Positions 1 through 8,191 of a stretch of DNA of 64,000 nt are shown here, one piece after another. A program made the translations under genes and the position numbers. Source of the stretch: CAZUTK01 sp964623265 (GTDB lineage: Bacteria; Electryoneota; B3-LCP); the NCBI GenBank assembly GCA_964623265.1, contig CAZUTK010000005.1, forward strand, positions 1 through 64,000, given 5' to 3'. How positions within the stretch are numbered: position 1 is the first letter of the stretch; each line of letters opens with the position of its first letter. The notes below the pieces were generated by a model. That model did no database searches and was not told the origin of the DNA. It saw only the letters and a program-made list of their open reading frames with translations.

Positions 1-388
1 GACGATTTGGGACACGGGCAACTTCCCGTTCACCAAGCTGAGCACGGGCGACGGCGTTCCGGTTTCCGGCTGGGAGAACACGGGGGAGAGCTTCGATCTT
101 TCGCCGGTCGCGGTGAGTGCGCCGTCGGAGTTCGCTCTGCGCGGGGCATACCCTAACCCGTTCAACCCTGCGACGCGGATTCGGTATGATCTGCCGGAGG
201 CGGTCCGGGTCAGCTTGAAGGTGTACGACATCCAAGGGCGGCACGTCGCGGATCTGGCGAACGGTTGGCGTGAGGCGGGGGCTCACGAGGTGAGCTTCGA
301 TGCGTCGCAGCTGCCGTCGGGCGTCTATGTAGTGCGCCTGGAAGCGGGAGATTTCAGCGCCGCATCAAAGATTGTGCTGATGAAGTAA
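1..388 (+). CDS. Secreted T9SS cargo protein, C-terminal fragment (5' end outside window)
   Basis: This is the 3' end of a gene whose start lies left of the window; the reading frame is open from the first base. The visible part is a short linker followed by a type IX secretion sorting domain of about 80 residues: a YPNPFNP motif, a VYDIQG strand, an LPSGVY turn and a terminal KIVLMK. In T9SS proteins this domain is recognised at the outer membrane and usually removed. Function of the missing N-terminal part is unknown. From about base 31 the DNA is nearly identical to the end of the next gene (three substitutions before the stop), pointing to recent duplication or gene conversion. A perfect hairpin follows the stop. 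Confidence 0.9.
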   Translation, partial: TIWDTGNFPFTKLSTGDGVPVSGWENTGESFDLSPVAVSAPSEFALRGAYPNPFNPATRIRYDLPEAVRVSLKVYDIQGRHVADLANGWREAGAHEVSFDASQLPSGVYVVRLEAGDFSAASKIVLMK

Positions 389-400
389 TCTGATGTTCCA

Positions 401-436
401 TCACGGGCAGGCAGATCAGCCTGCCCGTGACTTTTA
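401..436 (+). terminator. Rho-independent terminator
   Basis: A perfect 12-bp stem (TCACGGGCAGGC at 401-412 with its complement at 419-430) around a 6-nt loop is followed by CTTTTAT. It lies 12 bases after the stop of the upstream cargo gene and before the Shine-Dalgarno of the next one. Confidence 0.75.
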
Positions 437-468
437 TCGTGGCAAGAGACTGAGACAAAGGAGGCAGG

Positions 469-3420
469 ATGAAGTGCAGTGCAGTTTCGATCATCTTGTT
501 TGCGCTGGTGCTGACGGTCACCGTGGTGCAGGCGGCGGCGGTTCAGAATCTGGATCAAGCAGTGGCGGCGGTGGAGAGAGCTCTGCTGCCTGAAGGGAAA
601 GAAGGGGTGATTCTGAAGGTTTGGGGTCCGATTACCGCCGGCACGGAAATTCGCGGGACGAAGGAGCTGGTTCTGACGGCGCCTTGCGAAGGCTACGCCG
701 TTTACATAGACGATTATCCCAGGGCGAACTTGTTTCACGCCGTGCGCTACGCTTTCGTCGGATCGGGAGACGGGAAGGTGATCTCCGTCCAGGCGATGAG
801 TCCGCCGTCTTCTGAGCGGAGTAACACGGGGCTTATTCCCTCGTGGAAAGTGATCGAGACTGACGCCTGGAAGAGGCTGATGGCGGCGGAAAATCGGTGT
901 GCACCGATCCCTCCAACTTCGCCGCCGCCGACTCGCGCCGACCTCTGGGCGGTGCTGATGAACGGCGGCTATGATTCCGGCAACAATCATGTGCGCTATT
1001 GGAACGATCTCTCCAATATATACATTACTTTGAATTACACGTATGGCTACGCCGACGACCATATCATCGTGCTCTGTTCGGACGGAACCAATCCGGCGCC
1101 GGATCAATCCAACGGGCAGAATTCCAATCCCGACCTGGACAACGACGGCGATGCCGACATTATGTACTCCTGCATTTTGTCCAATGTGGATCTGGTGTTC
1201 GGCTGGCTGGCGACGCATCTGACCGCGGACGACAAATTGTTTATTTTCACGACGGATCATGGCAGTTCGGCGGGCGGATGGAATACGGTGCAGAACCTTT
1301 GGAACCACGAGGAGCTGACGGACGCGCATTTTGCGGAACTGCTGGCGGCGCTGCCGCAGTGCGAGATAATCTGCACGCTGGAACCCTGTTATTCCGGGGG
1401 ATTTTTGGATAACATCGTGGTGCCGCCGGGACCGGTTGTGGCATCATCCGCTTGCCGTTATGATGAATCTTCCTGGGCGATGTCCAATCTCGAATACGAC
1501 GAATACGTATTTCACTGGACGGCGGCGGTCAAGGGCAGCGATGCGTACGGCGTGCCGGTGAACGCGGATTACAACCACGATGGCATTGTTTCGATGACGG
1601 AGGCGTTTCAATACGCATATGAGCACGATATGGCTTCGGAAGAGCCGCAGTACGGGGATTATCCGCACGGCATCGGAGCAGGCATTTCGCTTTGGCCCAC
1701 CGGACCCGGGCCGTTCCTGGTAGTGGCGGATCGGGTGCTGGATGATATCGGCGGCAACAACAACGGTGCTCCCGACCCGGGCGAGACCGTCAGCATGCTG
1801 GTGACTTTAAGCAATGTCGGAAACGGATCGGCGACGAACATTCAGGGGATTTTATCCAGCACCGATCCGTATCTGACGATCACGCAGAACTTTGCCTCTT
1901 ATCCGAATCTGGGGCATTTCGAACAGGGGCAGGGGACTCCGGCTTACCAGATGGAGATCAGCGGTGCCTGTCCTCAGGGGATGACGGTGACGTGCAATCT
2001 GCATCTGGAAGCGGACAGCGCCTACACCAACGACGTCTTGATCGTCTTCGTGGTGGGGGATCCCATCTTCAACCCGACTGGACCTGACCAGCACGGATAT
2101 CTAGCTTACGATCCCTTTGACATCCCGGAGCTTCCGCAGTACGAATGGGTGGAGATCAGCGCGGATTCGGGCGGTCCGGGGACGATGGTGCCTTTCATCA
2201 GCGACGATCAGACGTTCAGTTACGCTCTGCCCTTTTCCTTCCGCTATTACGGCGTAAATTTCGACTCGTTCACGGTGGCGACCAACGGCTGGATCGGGAT
2301 GGGGGTGATTACGGCGGATGATTACTCCAATTCCGGTATTCCCAACGCCGATGGACCGCCGAATATGATCGCGGGGTATTGGGAGGATCTATCGCCGCAG
2401 CGCGCCAATTCCGGGAAGGTCTGGCGCTGGTTCGACGCCGCCGGTCATCGCTTAATCGTGGAGTATAATCACGTGGAGCAGTATGCGCCCACGGGCAGTT
2501 TCGAAACCTTCCAGGTCATCCTCTTCGATCCGGTGTCTTATCCGACCCCGACCGGGGATGGGCGGATCCTGTTCCAGTACAAACAGATGTCCGCCGCGGC
2601 GGCGGATGAAGGCACGATCGGCATCGAGAACGGCGCGGAAAACGACGGCTTGCAGTATTTCTTCGACGGCGCTTACGATCCCTGCGCGCATGCGGTCACC
2701 GAGCGGTTCGCTCTGCTGTTCACCACGGCGGCGCTGGTGCCGACGGTCACGGTTTCTCTGACGCCTTATGGGACTCCCATCCAGATCCCCGCCGGCGGTG
2801 GAAGTTTCAACTTCAACATCGCGGTCGCCAATCAGGAATCTGCGCCGCAGTCGTTTCAGGGCTGGTGCGATGTGACGCTGCCGAACGGCTCCACGTACGG
2901 TCCGGTGCTGGGTCCCATATCGCTGACCCTACCGTCCGGCGCATCCATCAACCGCGACCGCACGCAGTCCGTGCCGGCTTCTGCGCCCGCAGGAGCTTAT
3001 TCCTATAATGCTCATGTGGGGAATTATCCATCTACGATCTGGTCCAGCGACAGCTTCCCCTTCACCAAGCTGACCACGGGCGACGGCGTTCCGGTTTCCG
3101 GCTGGGAGAACACGGGGGAGAGCTTCGATCTTTCGCCGGTCGCGGTGAGTGCGCCGTCGGAGTTCGCTCTGCGCGGGGCATACCCTAACCCGTTCAACCC
3201 TGCGACGCGGATTCGGTATGATCTGCCGGAGGCGGTCCGGGTCAGCTTGAAGGTGTACGACATCCAAGGGCGGCACGTCGCGGATCTGGCGAACGGTTGG
3301 CGTGAGGCGGGGGCTCACGAGGTGAGCTTCGATGCGTCGCAGCTGCCGTCGGGCGTCTATGTGGTGCGCTTGGAAGCGGGAGATTTCAGCGCCGCATCAA
3401 AGATTGTGCTGATGAAGTGA
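469..3420 (+). CDS. Secreted clan CD (C13/legumain-like) cysteine peptidase with T9SS sorting domain
   Basis: A 983-residue secreted protein starting after a strong AAAGGAGG Shine-Dalgarno. Residues 1-24 form a signal peptide. Residues about 155-410 resemble the clan CD/C13 peptidase fold: a hydrophobic strand leading to TTDHG (His264), then 43 residues on a strand leading to EPCYSGG (Cys307), the usual His/Cys dyad arrangement. Two acidic loops, NPDLDNDGDAD and NADYNHDG, look like calcium-binding EF-hand/dockerin loops. Middle and C-terminal beta modules (about 420-880) precede a T9SS domain (about 890-983). Likely exported to the surface and cut or anchored there; substrate unknown. The tail is almost identical to that of the upstream partial gene, and the beta module before it is shared with the C25-like protein at 44760. 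Confidence 0.8.
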   Translation: MKCSAVSIILFALVLTVTVVQAAAVQNLDQAVAAVERALLPEGKEGVILKVWGPITAGTEIRGTKELVLTAPCEGYAVYIDDYPRANLFHAVRYAFVGSGDGKVISVQAMSPPSSERSNTGLIPSWKVIETDAWKRLMAAENRCAPIPPTSPPPTRADLWAVLMNGGYDSGNNHVRYWNDLSNIYITLNYTYGYADDHIIVLCSDGTNPAPDQSNGQNSNPDLDNDGDADIMYSCILSNVDLVFGWLATHLTADDKLFIFTTDHGSSAGGWNTVQNLWNHEELTDAHFAELLAALPQCEIICTLEPCYSGGFLDNIVVPPGPVVASSACRYDESSWAMSNLEYDEYVFHWTAAVKGSDAYGVPVNADYNHDGIVSMTEAFQYAYEHDMASEEPQYGDYPHGIGAGISLWPTGPGPFLVVADRVLDDIGGNNNGAPDPGETVSMLVTLSNVGNGSATNIQGILSSTDPYLTITQNFASYPNLGHFEQGQGTPAYQMEISGACPQGMTVTCNLHLEADSAYTNDVLIVFVVGDPIFNPTGPDQHGYLAYDPFDIPELPQYEWVEISADSGGPGTMVPFISDDQTFSYALPFSFRYYGVNFDSFTVATNGWIGMGVITADDYSNSGIPNADGPPNMIAGYWEDLSPQRANSGKVWRWFDAAGHRLIVEYNHVEQYAPTGSFETFQVILFDPVSYPTPTGDGRILFQYKQMSAAAADEGTIGIENGAENDGLQYFFDGAYDPCAHAVTERFALLFTTAALVPTVTVSLTPYGTPIQIPAGGGSFNFNIAVANQESAPQSFQGWCDVTLPNGSTYGPVLGPISLTLPSGASINRDRTQSVPASAPAGAYSYNAHVGNYPSTIWSSDSFPFTKLTTGDGVPVSGWENTGESFDLSPVAVSAPSEFALRGAYPNPFNPATRIRYDLPEAVRVSLKVYDIQGRHVADLANGWREAGAHEVSFDASQLPSGVYVVRLEAGDFSAASKIVLMK

Positions 3421-3443
3421 ACAAGACAGGCGGAAATCTACGA

Positions 3444-3476
3444 CAGGGGACGCGGGTGCGCGTTCCCTGTTTTTTT
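3444..3476 (+). terminator. Rho-independent terminator
   Basis: An 11-bp stem (CAGGGGACGCG at 3444-3454 with CGCGTTCCCTG at 3459-3469, one G-T wobble) with a GGTG loop runs straight into seven T residues. It ends the peptidase gene. Confidence 0.9.
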
Positions 3477-3491
3477 GTTGCACTGCAACAA
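3475..3491. promoter_or_regulatory. Palindrome TTGTTGCA-C-TGCAACAA, candidate operator
   Basis: A perfect 8-bp inverted repeat around one base. The half-site TGTTGCAA recurs twice at 3638-3656, spaced 11 bp apart, just upstream of the Hdr/fumarate-reductase operon, so the same regulator may bind all sites. The palindrome also abuts the upstream terminator T-tract, so its role is uncertain. The regulator is unknown. Confidence 0.4.
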
Positions 3492-3550
3492 ATTCTATAG
3501 AAAAAATGTAGTAACGGAAGTGTCAGATTAAAAGACTTCAAGCGATAAAA

Positions 3551-3563
3551 TTCACATTGTGAA
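3551..3563. promoter_or_regulatory. CRP/FNR-like inverted repeat TTCACA-T-TGTGAA
   Basis: A 6-bp inverted repeat around one base. Its centre would lie near -59 from the start predicted from the promoter at 3581-3609, a usual position for an activator. Half-sites resemble those of CRP/FNR-family proteins but the spacing differs from the E. coli consensus. Confidence 0.3.
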
Positions 3564-3580
3564 ATTTTTCAATTTAGTGC

Positions 3581-3609
3581 TTGATTTCCCGCGCGTCTTT
3601 TATTACCTT
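3581..3609 (+). promoter_or_regulatory. Candidate sigma-70 promoter of the Hdr/fumarate reductase-like operon
   Basis: A -35 like TTGATT (3581-3586), 17 bases, then TACCTT (3604-3609). The same TACCTT hexamer at 17-bp spacing occurs at the candidate hrcA promoter. Predicted start near 3616, leaving a leader of about 135 bases before the HdrC-like gene. Confidence 0.45.
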
Positions 3610-3637
3610 GTTGCCGACGGAAGAAATACGACAATTA

Positions 3638-3656
3638 TGTTGCAAATATGTTGCAA
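3638..3656. repeat. Tandem TGTTGCAA repeat, candidate operator
   Basis: Two identical 8-mers (3638-3645 and 3649-3656) lie 11 bp apart, one helical turn, downstream of the predicted transcription start. That position would suit a repressor. The half-site also forms the palindrome at 3475-3491. Confidence 0.4.
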
Positions 3657-3750
3657 CGGGAACATCGCGCGGGGAATGCCCTTCGATCCGACCTCCGAAT
3701 GGGGGCACGTTGACATCCGGATCCCCCGAAGATAAACGACGAGAACACCC

Positions 3751-4158
3751 ATGCCGATCCTCCTATCCGACGATACCGTTTCCCTCGAATTCATCCGCAA
3801 AGTGGAAGAGATCAGCGGCGAGAATTTCAGCCAATGCATGCAATGCGGCACCTGTTCTGGAATGTGCCCGATGATCGGGCAGATGAATCTGACGCCTCGC
3901 CGCCTGCTGTTGCTGACCCGGTTCGGACAGAAGGAGACGGTGCTGGGCGCCAACACCATCTGGCTGTGTGCCTCGTGCCACAGCTGTCTGGTGCGCTGTC
4001 CGCGCGGTTTGGATCTGCCCAAAATCATGGAGGCGGTGAGGCAGATCGTCTTGCGCACCAATGAGAATTATCTCGAGCCTTTCGAGGTGCCGGACGAGAT
4101 TTTGGAAGGTGTGCCTCCGATCGCACTGGTGAGCTGTTTCCGCAAACACACGGCGTAA
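3751..4158 (+). CDS. HdrC-like 4Fe-4S electron-transfer subunit
   Basis: A 135-residue cytoplasmic protein with two complete CxxCxxCxxxCP motifs (Cys29/32/35/39 and Cys73/76/79/83), each expected to bind a 4Fe-4S cluster. Size and motif spacing match subunit C of heterodisulfide reductase and the equivalent subunit of thiol:fumarate reductase or SdhABEF-type complexes. It should pass electrons between the iron-sulfur subunit at 5158 and the HdrB-like subunit, whose gene starts eight bases after its stop. First gene of the operon. The Shine-Dalgarno is weak, so the start is less certain than the product. Confidence 0.85.
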   Translation: MPILLSDDTVSLEFIRKVEEISGENFSQCMQCGTCSGMCPMIGQMNLTPRRLLLLTRFGQKETVLGANTIWLCASCHSCLVRCPRGLDLPKIMEAVRQIVLRTNENYLEPFEVPDEILEGVPPIALVSCFRKHTA

Positions 4159-4166
4159 GGTTGAAG

Positions 4167-5057
4167 ATGAAAATAGGCTACTACCCCGGTTGCACTCTGA
4201 AGTCGCACGCGAGAAATTTGGAACGATCGGCGCTGCATTCGCTGGCGGTTTTGGGCGTCGAAGTGGAAGAGCTGGAACGCTGGAACTGCTGCGGAGCCGT
4301 TTATTCGCTGGCGGACGATGATTTGATCCACATTTTGGCGCCGGTGCGGGATCTCATCCGCGCCAAAGATCAGGGTTTCGATACCGTGATGACGCTCTGT
4401 TCGATGTGCTACAACACGCTGGCTCGCGCCAATTTGTTGATGAAGCACGACGAAGTCAAGCGCAAGACCATCAACACTTTTATGGAAGAAGAGAGCGATT
4501 ATTCGGGAGAAGTCGAAGTCGTTCACTTGTTGAATTATTTGCGCGACCGCGTCGGGTGGGATAAGGTGCGAGCCGCGGTGCGCCAACCGCTGCATGGTCT
4601 GAGGCTGGCACCATACTACGGCTGCACATTGACCCGTCCCCGCGAGGTTTCCATAGATCCGGCGGTGGATCCGGTCGTGTTCAAGGATTTTGTGGAAGCG
4701 CTGGGGGCGGAATACGTGGATTTCAGCCGAGCCGCGGATTGCTGCAGCTCCTATCAGATGATTTCGAATCCGGAGGCGGCGCTGGAGACAGCCGCAGGAA
4801 TCATCGCTTCCGCCGAAGAAAAGCAGGCGGAGGCTCTGGTGCTGAGCTGTCCGCTTTGCGAATATAATTTAGGACGCAGGCAGGGGGATATCATCCAGAA
4901 GCATCAGGAATTGAAGCCGCTGCCGGCCTATTATTTCACTCAGCTTCTGGCGGTCGCTCTGGGGCTGGATGCCGGGATCGCGCAATTCTCGACGCATGGA
5001 GCGAATGCTTCGGGACTGCTGGAAAAAAAGGGATTCATCAAAGCGACTTGTCTCTGA
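4167..5057 (+). CDS. HdrB/SdhE-like CCG-domain subunit
   Basis: A 296-residue protein with two full cysteine-rich CCG modules: GCTLKSH ... NCCGAVY ... CSMCYN in the first half and GCTLTRP ... DCCSSYQ ... CPLCEYN in the second. In HdrB these bind two noncubane 4Fe-4S clusters; in SdhE-type succinate:quinone reductases they replace the membrane anchor. ATG at 4167 is preferred over the in-frame TTG at 4161 because AAGG lies six bases before it. Together with HdrC-like, Fe-S and flavin subunits it makes a four-part complex. The partner could be a thiol/disulfide, menaquinone or another carrier; the sequence does not decide. Confidence 0.85.
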   Translation: MKIGYYPGCTLKSHARNLERSALHSLAVLGVEVEELERWNCCGAVYSLADDDLIHILAPVRDLIRAKDQGFDTVMTLCSMCYNTLARANLLMKHDEVKRKTINTFMEEESDYSGEVEVVHLLNYLRDRVGWDKVRAAVRQPLHGLRLAPYYGCTLTRPREVSIDPAVDPVVFKDFVEALGAEYVDFSRAADCCSSYQMISNPEAALETAAGIIASAEEKQAEALVLSCPLCEYNLGRRQGDIIQKHQELKPLPAYYFTQLLAVALGLDAGIAQFSTHGANASGLLEKKGFIKATCL

Positions 5058-5157
5058 GGATAGAACCACGCAGGTACGTGCTGCCTGAAATAAACTTACT
5101 TAAGGAAATTTCTATCACCGGGATGAAACCCGGATCTAAGGATCAACGAGGCGTTCG

Positions 5158-5970
5158 ATGAGCGTGAAAGAAAAGGCCGTTCAGGAACCGGAAATGCCGG
5201 TGGTGCAAGAGAATTTGATCCCCATCTATATCATGGGGAAAAGATACGATGTGCCGGAATCCCTGACGATCATGAAGGCGATGGAGTATGCCGGATACAA
5301 GTTCATCCGCGGCGCGGGCTGCCGCGGCGGCGTCTGCGGCGCCTGCGGGACGGTGTACCGGCTGCCGGGCGACTATCACATCCGAGTCGGGCTGGCTTGC
5401 CAAACGGTGGTGATTCCCAATATGTATCTGACGCAGATTCCGTTTTATCCCGCCAACCGCGCGGTCTTCGACTGGAACAGCATCAAGGGAGAGGCGGAGG
5501 AGGTCTATAAAGCCTATCCTGAGCTGTTTCGCTGTCTGGCGTGCAACGCCTGCTCGAAGGTTTGTCCGATGGATATCCCGGTCATGGATTACATCGCGGC
5601 GATCAAGCGCGGGGATCTGGATAAGGCGGCGGAGATTTCGTTTGACTGCATTCAGTGCGGATTGTGCGCCACGCGCTGCATGGGGGAGATGGCGCAGTAT
5701 CACATCGCGCAGATGGTGCGCCGTTTGCGGGGCCGTTTTATCTCCAAGCCCAGCGCGCATTGCGACCATCAGGTGGAAGCCATCCGGTCGGGATATTACG
5801 ACGGCTACATCAACGAATTGAAGGCGTTGGGGGCAGTGGATCCCTTCGCGGCGAAAAAAGGGGATGCAAATATCGAGAAGCTGAAGAAGCTCTACAAGGA
5901 GCGGGAAGAGGAGCCGCACACCGCGGACGATCGTTGGAAACCGCAGAGCGATTACGCTCTGTTGAAATAG
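5158..5970 (+). CDS. Fumarate reductase/succinate dehydrogenase-like iron-sulfur subunit
   Basis: A 270-residue protein. Its N-terminal half has a 2Fe-2S ferredoxin pattern (Cys55, Cys60, Cys63, Cys81). Then come two 4Fe-4S motifs, CLACNACSKVCP (Cys126-136) and CIQCGLCATRC (Cys164-174). SdhB/FrdB proteins normally carry one 2Fe-2S, one 4Fe-4S and one 3Fe-4S cluster; here both C-terminal motifs keep four cysteines. It should carry electrons between the flavoprotein encoded 89 bases downstream and the HdrC/HdrB-like subunits. A 100-base spacer with a small hairpin separates it from the HdrB-like gene, so differential expression is possible. Confidence 0.85.
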   Translation: MSVKEKAVQEPEMPVVQENLIPIYIMGKRYDVPESLTIMKAMEYAGYKFIRGAGCRGGVCGACGTVYRLPGDYHIRVGLACQTVVIPNMYLTQIPFYPANRAVFDWNSIKGEAEEVYKAYPELFRCLACNACSKVCPMDIPVMDYIAAIKRGDLDKAAEISFDCIQCGLCATRCMGEMAQYHIAQMVRRLRGRFISKPSAHCDHQVEAIRSGYYDGYINELKALGAVDPFAAKKGDANIEKLKKLYKEREEEPHTADDRWKPQSDYALLK

Positions 5971-6059
5971 GAAGACGTTGGACCGGCGCAGACCGCGCCG
6001 CACCGGCTGAGCTGCGAAGGGAGAATCAAGCCGGCGAAATTGAGAGGAAACGAGGAGAA

Positions 6060-7733
6060 ATGGGCTATCCGGACGGATTAAAGCAGTTGATCAAGAGGGT
6101 GGAAGCGACCCGCCCCGAGCGGATCGCACGCAAGAAAGCCGGTCAGGAGTTTCCGGCGTTGAGCTTGGAAGATCGGCACAAGGTGTTGCACGCTTTTCAC
6201 CCGGATGTCAAGGAAGAGGGGCGCCGGGAAATCACGGTGGGTCCGAATAAGGGGTACCGAATCTGCCATGAGATGGTGGATTTGCTGGAGGCGCGCAGCC
6301 GCGTCAATCCGGATAAGATTGACCTGACGCGTTGGGATTATGAAACGGATGTTCTGGTGATCGGCGGCGGCGGCGCCGGCACGGCTGCAGCTCTGCTGGC
6401 TCAGGAACAAGGCGCCAAGGTGATCATCGCCACCAAGCTGCGCCACGGCGACGCCAATACGATGATGGCGGAAGGCGGCATCCAAGCCGCCACGAAAGGG
6501 TGGAAGGATTCGCCTTACTATCACTACTTGGACGTGATGGGCGGGGGCCACTTCACCAATGTGCCGGAATTGGTGGAGAAGCTGGTCACGGAAGCGCCGG
6601 ACGTCATCCGCTGGCTGCTGTCGCTGGGCTGCAACTTCAGCAAATATGAAGACGGCACTCTCCAGACGATGCACGGGGGCGGCACCTGCCGCAAACGGAT
6701 GCATTTCGCGGCGGATATCACCGGCGCGGAAATGATGCGCACCATCCGGGACGAAGCCCGCAACCGCGTGAAGGATATCACCGTGCTGGAATTTTCGCCC
6801 GCCGTGGAATTGATTCTGAACGATAAGGGTCGCTGCGCCGGCGCGGTGCTTTACAATATGGAAACCGCCGAATACATCATCGTAAAGGCGAAATCGGTGG
6901 TGATGGCGACCGGCGGTAGCGGCAGGCTGCACGTGCAGAATTTCATGACCACCAACCACTATGGCGCCACCGCCGACGGGATTGTCCTGGGCTATCGAGC
7001 CGGCGTTCCGGTTTGCTTTCTGCACACCATCCAATACCATCCCACAGGCGTCATTTATCCGGAACAGGCGGAAGGCATCCTAATAACGGAGAAGTTCCGC
7101 GGCGCCGGAGCCAATCTGGTCAACGTGGACGGCGAACAGTTCGTATTCGAACGGGAGCCTCGGGACATTGAAGCCGCCTGCATCATCCGCGAATGCGTGG
7201 AGCGGGGCAAAGGCGTGCCCACTCCGACCGGCAAGTTCGGGGTCTGGCTGGACAGCCCCATGCTGGATTTGATGTTCGGTTCGGGATATGTGAAGAAGGA
7301 GTTCCCCGGCAAGCACATCTTGTACAGCCGGTTCGGCATTGACATCGGCAAGGAACCGATGCTGATTTACCCCACGCTGCACTATCAGAACGGCGGACTG
7401 GAGTTCAAGGCGGACGGTTCGACCCGCATTCCAGGATTGTTTGTAGCCGGGGAAGTCGGCGGAGGCGTGCACGGGGAGAACCGGCTGATGGGCAATTCCC
7501 TGCTGGACATCATGGTCTTCGGGCGCATCGCGGGGACCAGCGCCGGAAAGTATGCGCTGAATGATTTTCAGGATGGAAAGCTCACGTTGGATCACGTCAG
7601 AAAATATCACCAGGAATTAGAAAAAGCGGGAGTCGGACAGGATCGCATCGCGCCGATGCTGCTGCCGGATTATACGCTGGAGCACGTCAAGGCGAAGCAG
7701 TTGACGGCGCATTACGAGGGCACGCTTCGCTAA
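6060..7733 (+). CDS. Fumarate reductase/succinate dehydrogenase-like flavoprotein subunit
   Basis: A 557-residue flavoprotein. A GGGGAG dinucleotide-binding motif lies near residue 103, followed by MAEGGIQA, the substrate motif HPTG, and GEVGGGVHGENRLMGNS, the equivalent of the HGANRLGGNS signature. This is the FrdA/SdhA/TfrA family, which interconverts fumarate and succinate. The residue aligned with the His that covalently holds FAD in FrdA (HTVAAEGG) is Asn133 (NTMMAEGG), so FAD is probably non-covalent, as in L-aspartate oxidase. ATG follows an AGGAG Shine-Dalgarno; an upstream in-frame extension overlaps the previous gene and is not used. The C-terminus is shorter than in FrdA. Confidence 0.85.
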   Translation: MGYPDGLKQLIKRVEATRPERIARKKAGQEFPALSLEDRHKVLHAFHPDVKEEGRREITVGPNKGYRICHEMVDLLEARSRVNPDKIDLTRWDYETDVLVIGGGGAGTAAALLAQEQGAKVIIATKLRHGDANTMMAEGGIQAATKGWKDSPYYHYLDVMGGGHFTNVPELVEKLVTEAPDVIRWLLSLGCNFSKYEDGTLQTMHGGGTCRKRMHFAADITGAEMMRTIRDEARNRVKDITVLEFSPAVELILNDKGRCAGAVLYNMETAEYIIVKAKSVVMATGGSGRLHVQNFMTTNHYGATADGIVLGYRAGVPVCFLHTIQYHPTGVIYPEQAEGILITEKFRGAGANLVNVDGEQFVFEREPRDIEAACIIRECVERGKGVPTPTGKFGVWLDSPMLDLMFGSGYVKKEFPGKHILYSRFGIDIGKEPMLIYPTLHYQNGGLEFKADGSTRIPGLFVAGEVGGGVHGENRLMGNSLLDIMVFGRIAGTSAGKYALNDFQDGKLTLDHVRKYHQELEKAGVGQDRIAPMLLPDYTLEHVKAKQLTAHYEGTLR

Positions 7734-7768
7734 ATGAATGCGAGTCGCGGGATGGTGCCGCGGCGTCG

Positions 7769-7802
7769 CAATAAAAACAATACAAATGATTTGTTTTTAT
7801 TG
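7769..7802. repeat. 12-bp inverted repeat, possible terminator or operator
   Basis: CAATAAAAACAA and its exact complement flank a 10-base loop, 35 bases after the flavoprotein stop. The stem is AT-rich and would be a weak terminator; binding of a repressor is equally possible. Confidence 0.35.
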
Positions 7803-8089
7803 TCAGGATAATTGTTATAATTATATCAATATATGAAGCTGCAGGAGAATTCATTCCGAGGCGAGGCGTGGAGAAGCTCAATCCCGAAGAACAGGACGGA
7901 ACGATCGGGCGACGGCAGTGCGGCATTCCGGAGAAAGGGGTGCTCTTCCTCGTCTCTACGCCCCATCCAGCGGCTCTCTGCCTTCCCTTGCCTGCGAACT
8001 GCAGACGACTTCCGGATGAACTGCAACTTCTTTTGTGATACGAAGTCTGCAAGGACTTCAACGGACGTTGAAAAAACAGCATCTTCCTG

Positions 8090-8118
8090 TTGAAATTCAC
8101 CCGGAAATTGCATATATT
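8090..8118 (+). promoter_or_regulatory. Candidate sigma-70 promoter of the transporter/signalling operon
   Basis: TTGAAA (8090-8095), 17 bases, TATATT (8113-8118). The -10 box lies inside a TGCA-TATAT-TGCA symmetry that might be an operator. The first gene begins about 65 bases after the predicted start, and all ten genes down to 19244 share this strand. Confidence 0.55.
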
Positions 8119-8191
8119 GCAGGGAGACAAATAAAAATATTCACAATACTTGTTATGATGTTAACAAAGAAGATAAAAAGAAAGTGGCGAC

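Larger units (their letters stand above)
3421..3750. other. Intergenic region with terminator, promoter and operator-like repeats
   Basis: This 330-base gap holds the terminator of the peptidase gene, a 17-bp palindrome, a CRP-like inverted repeat, a sigma-70-like promoter and a tandem TGTTGCAA repeat, each listed separately. It is more AT-rich than the flanking genes. No convincing coding sequence is present; the open frame on the opposite strand is not supported by a ribosome site or recognisable domain. Confidence 0.6.
7734..8191. other. Intergenic region between the flavoprotein and transporter operons
   Basis: This 458-base gap contains an AT-rich 12-bp inverted repeat at 7769-7802 and a sigma-70-like promoter at 8090-8118. 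Open frames on both strands between them lack a Shine-Dalgarno and recognisable motifs, so I see no gene. Confidence 0.5.

Noticed and set aside
7833..8093. 86-codon frame between the flavoprotein and transporter genes, and overlapping frames on the other strand
   Set aside because: No ribosome site, no domain, and two alternative frames compete over the same bases.
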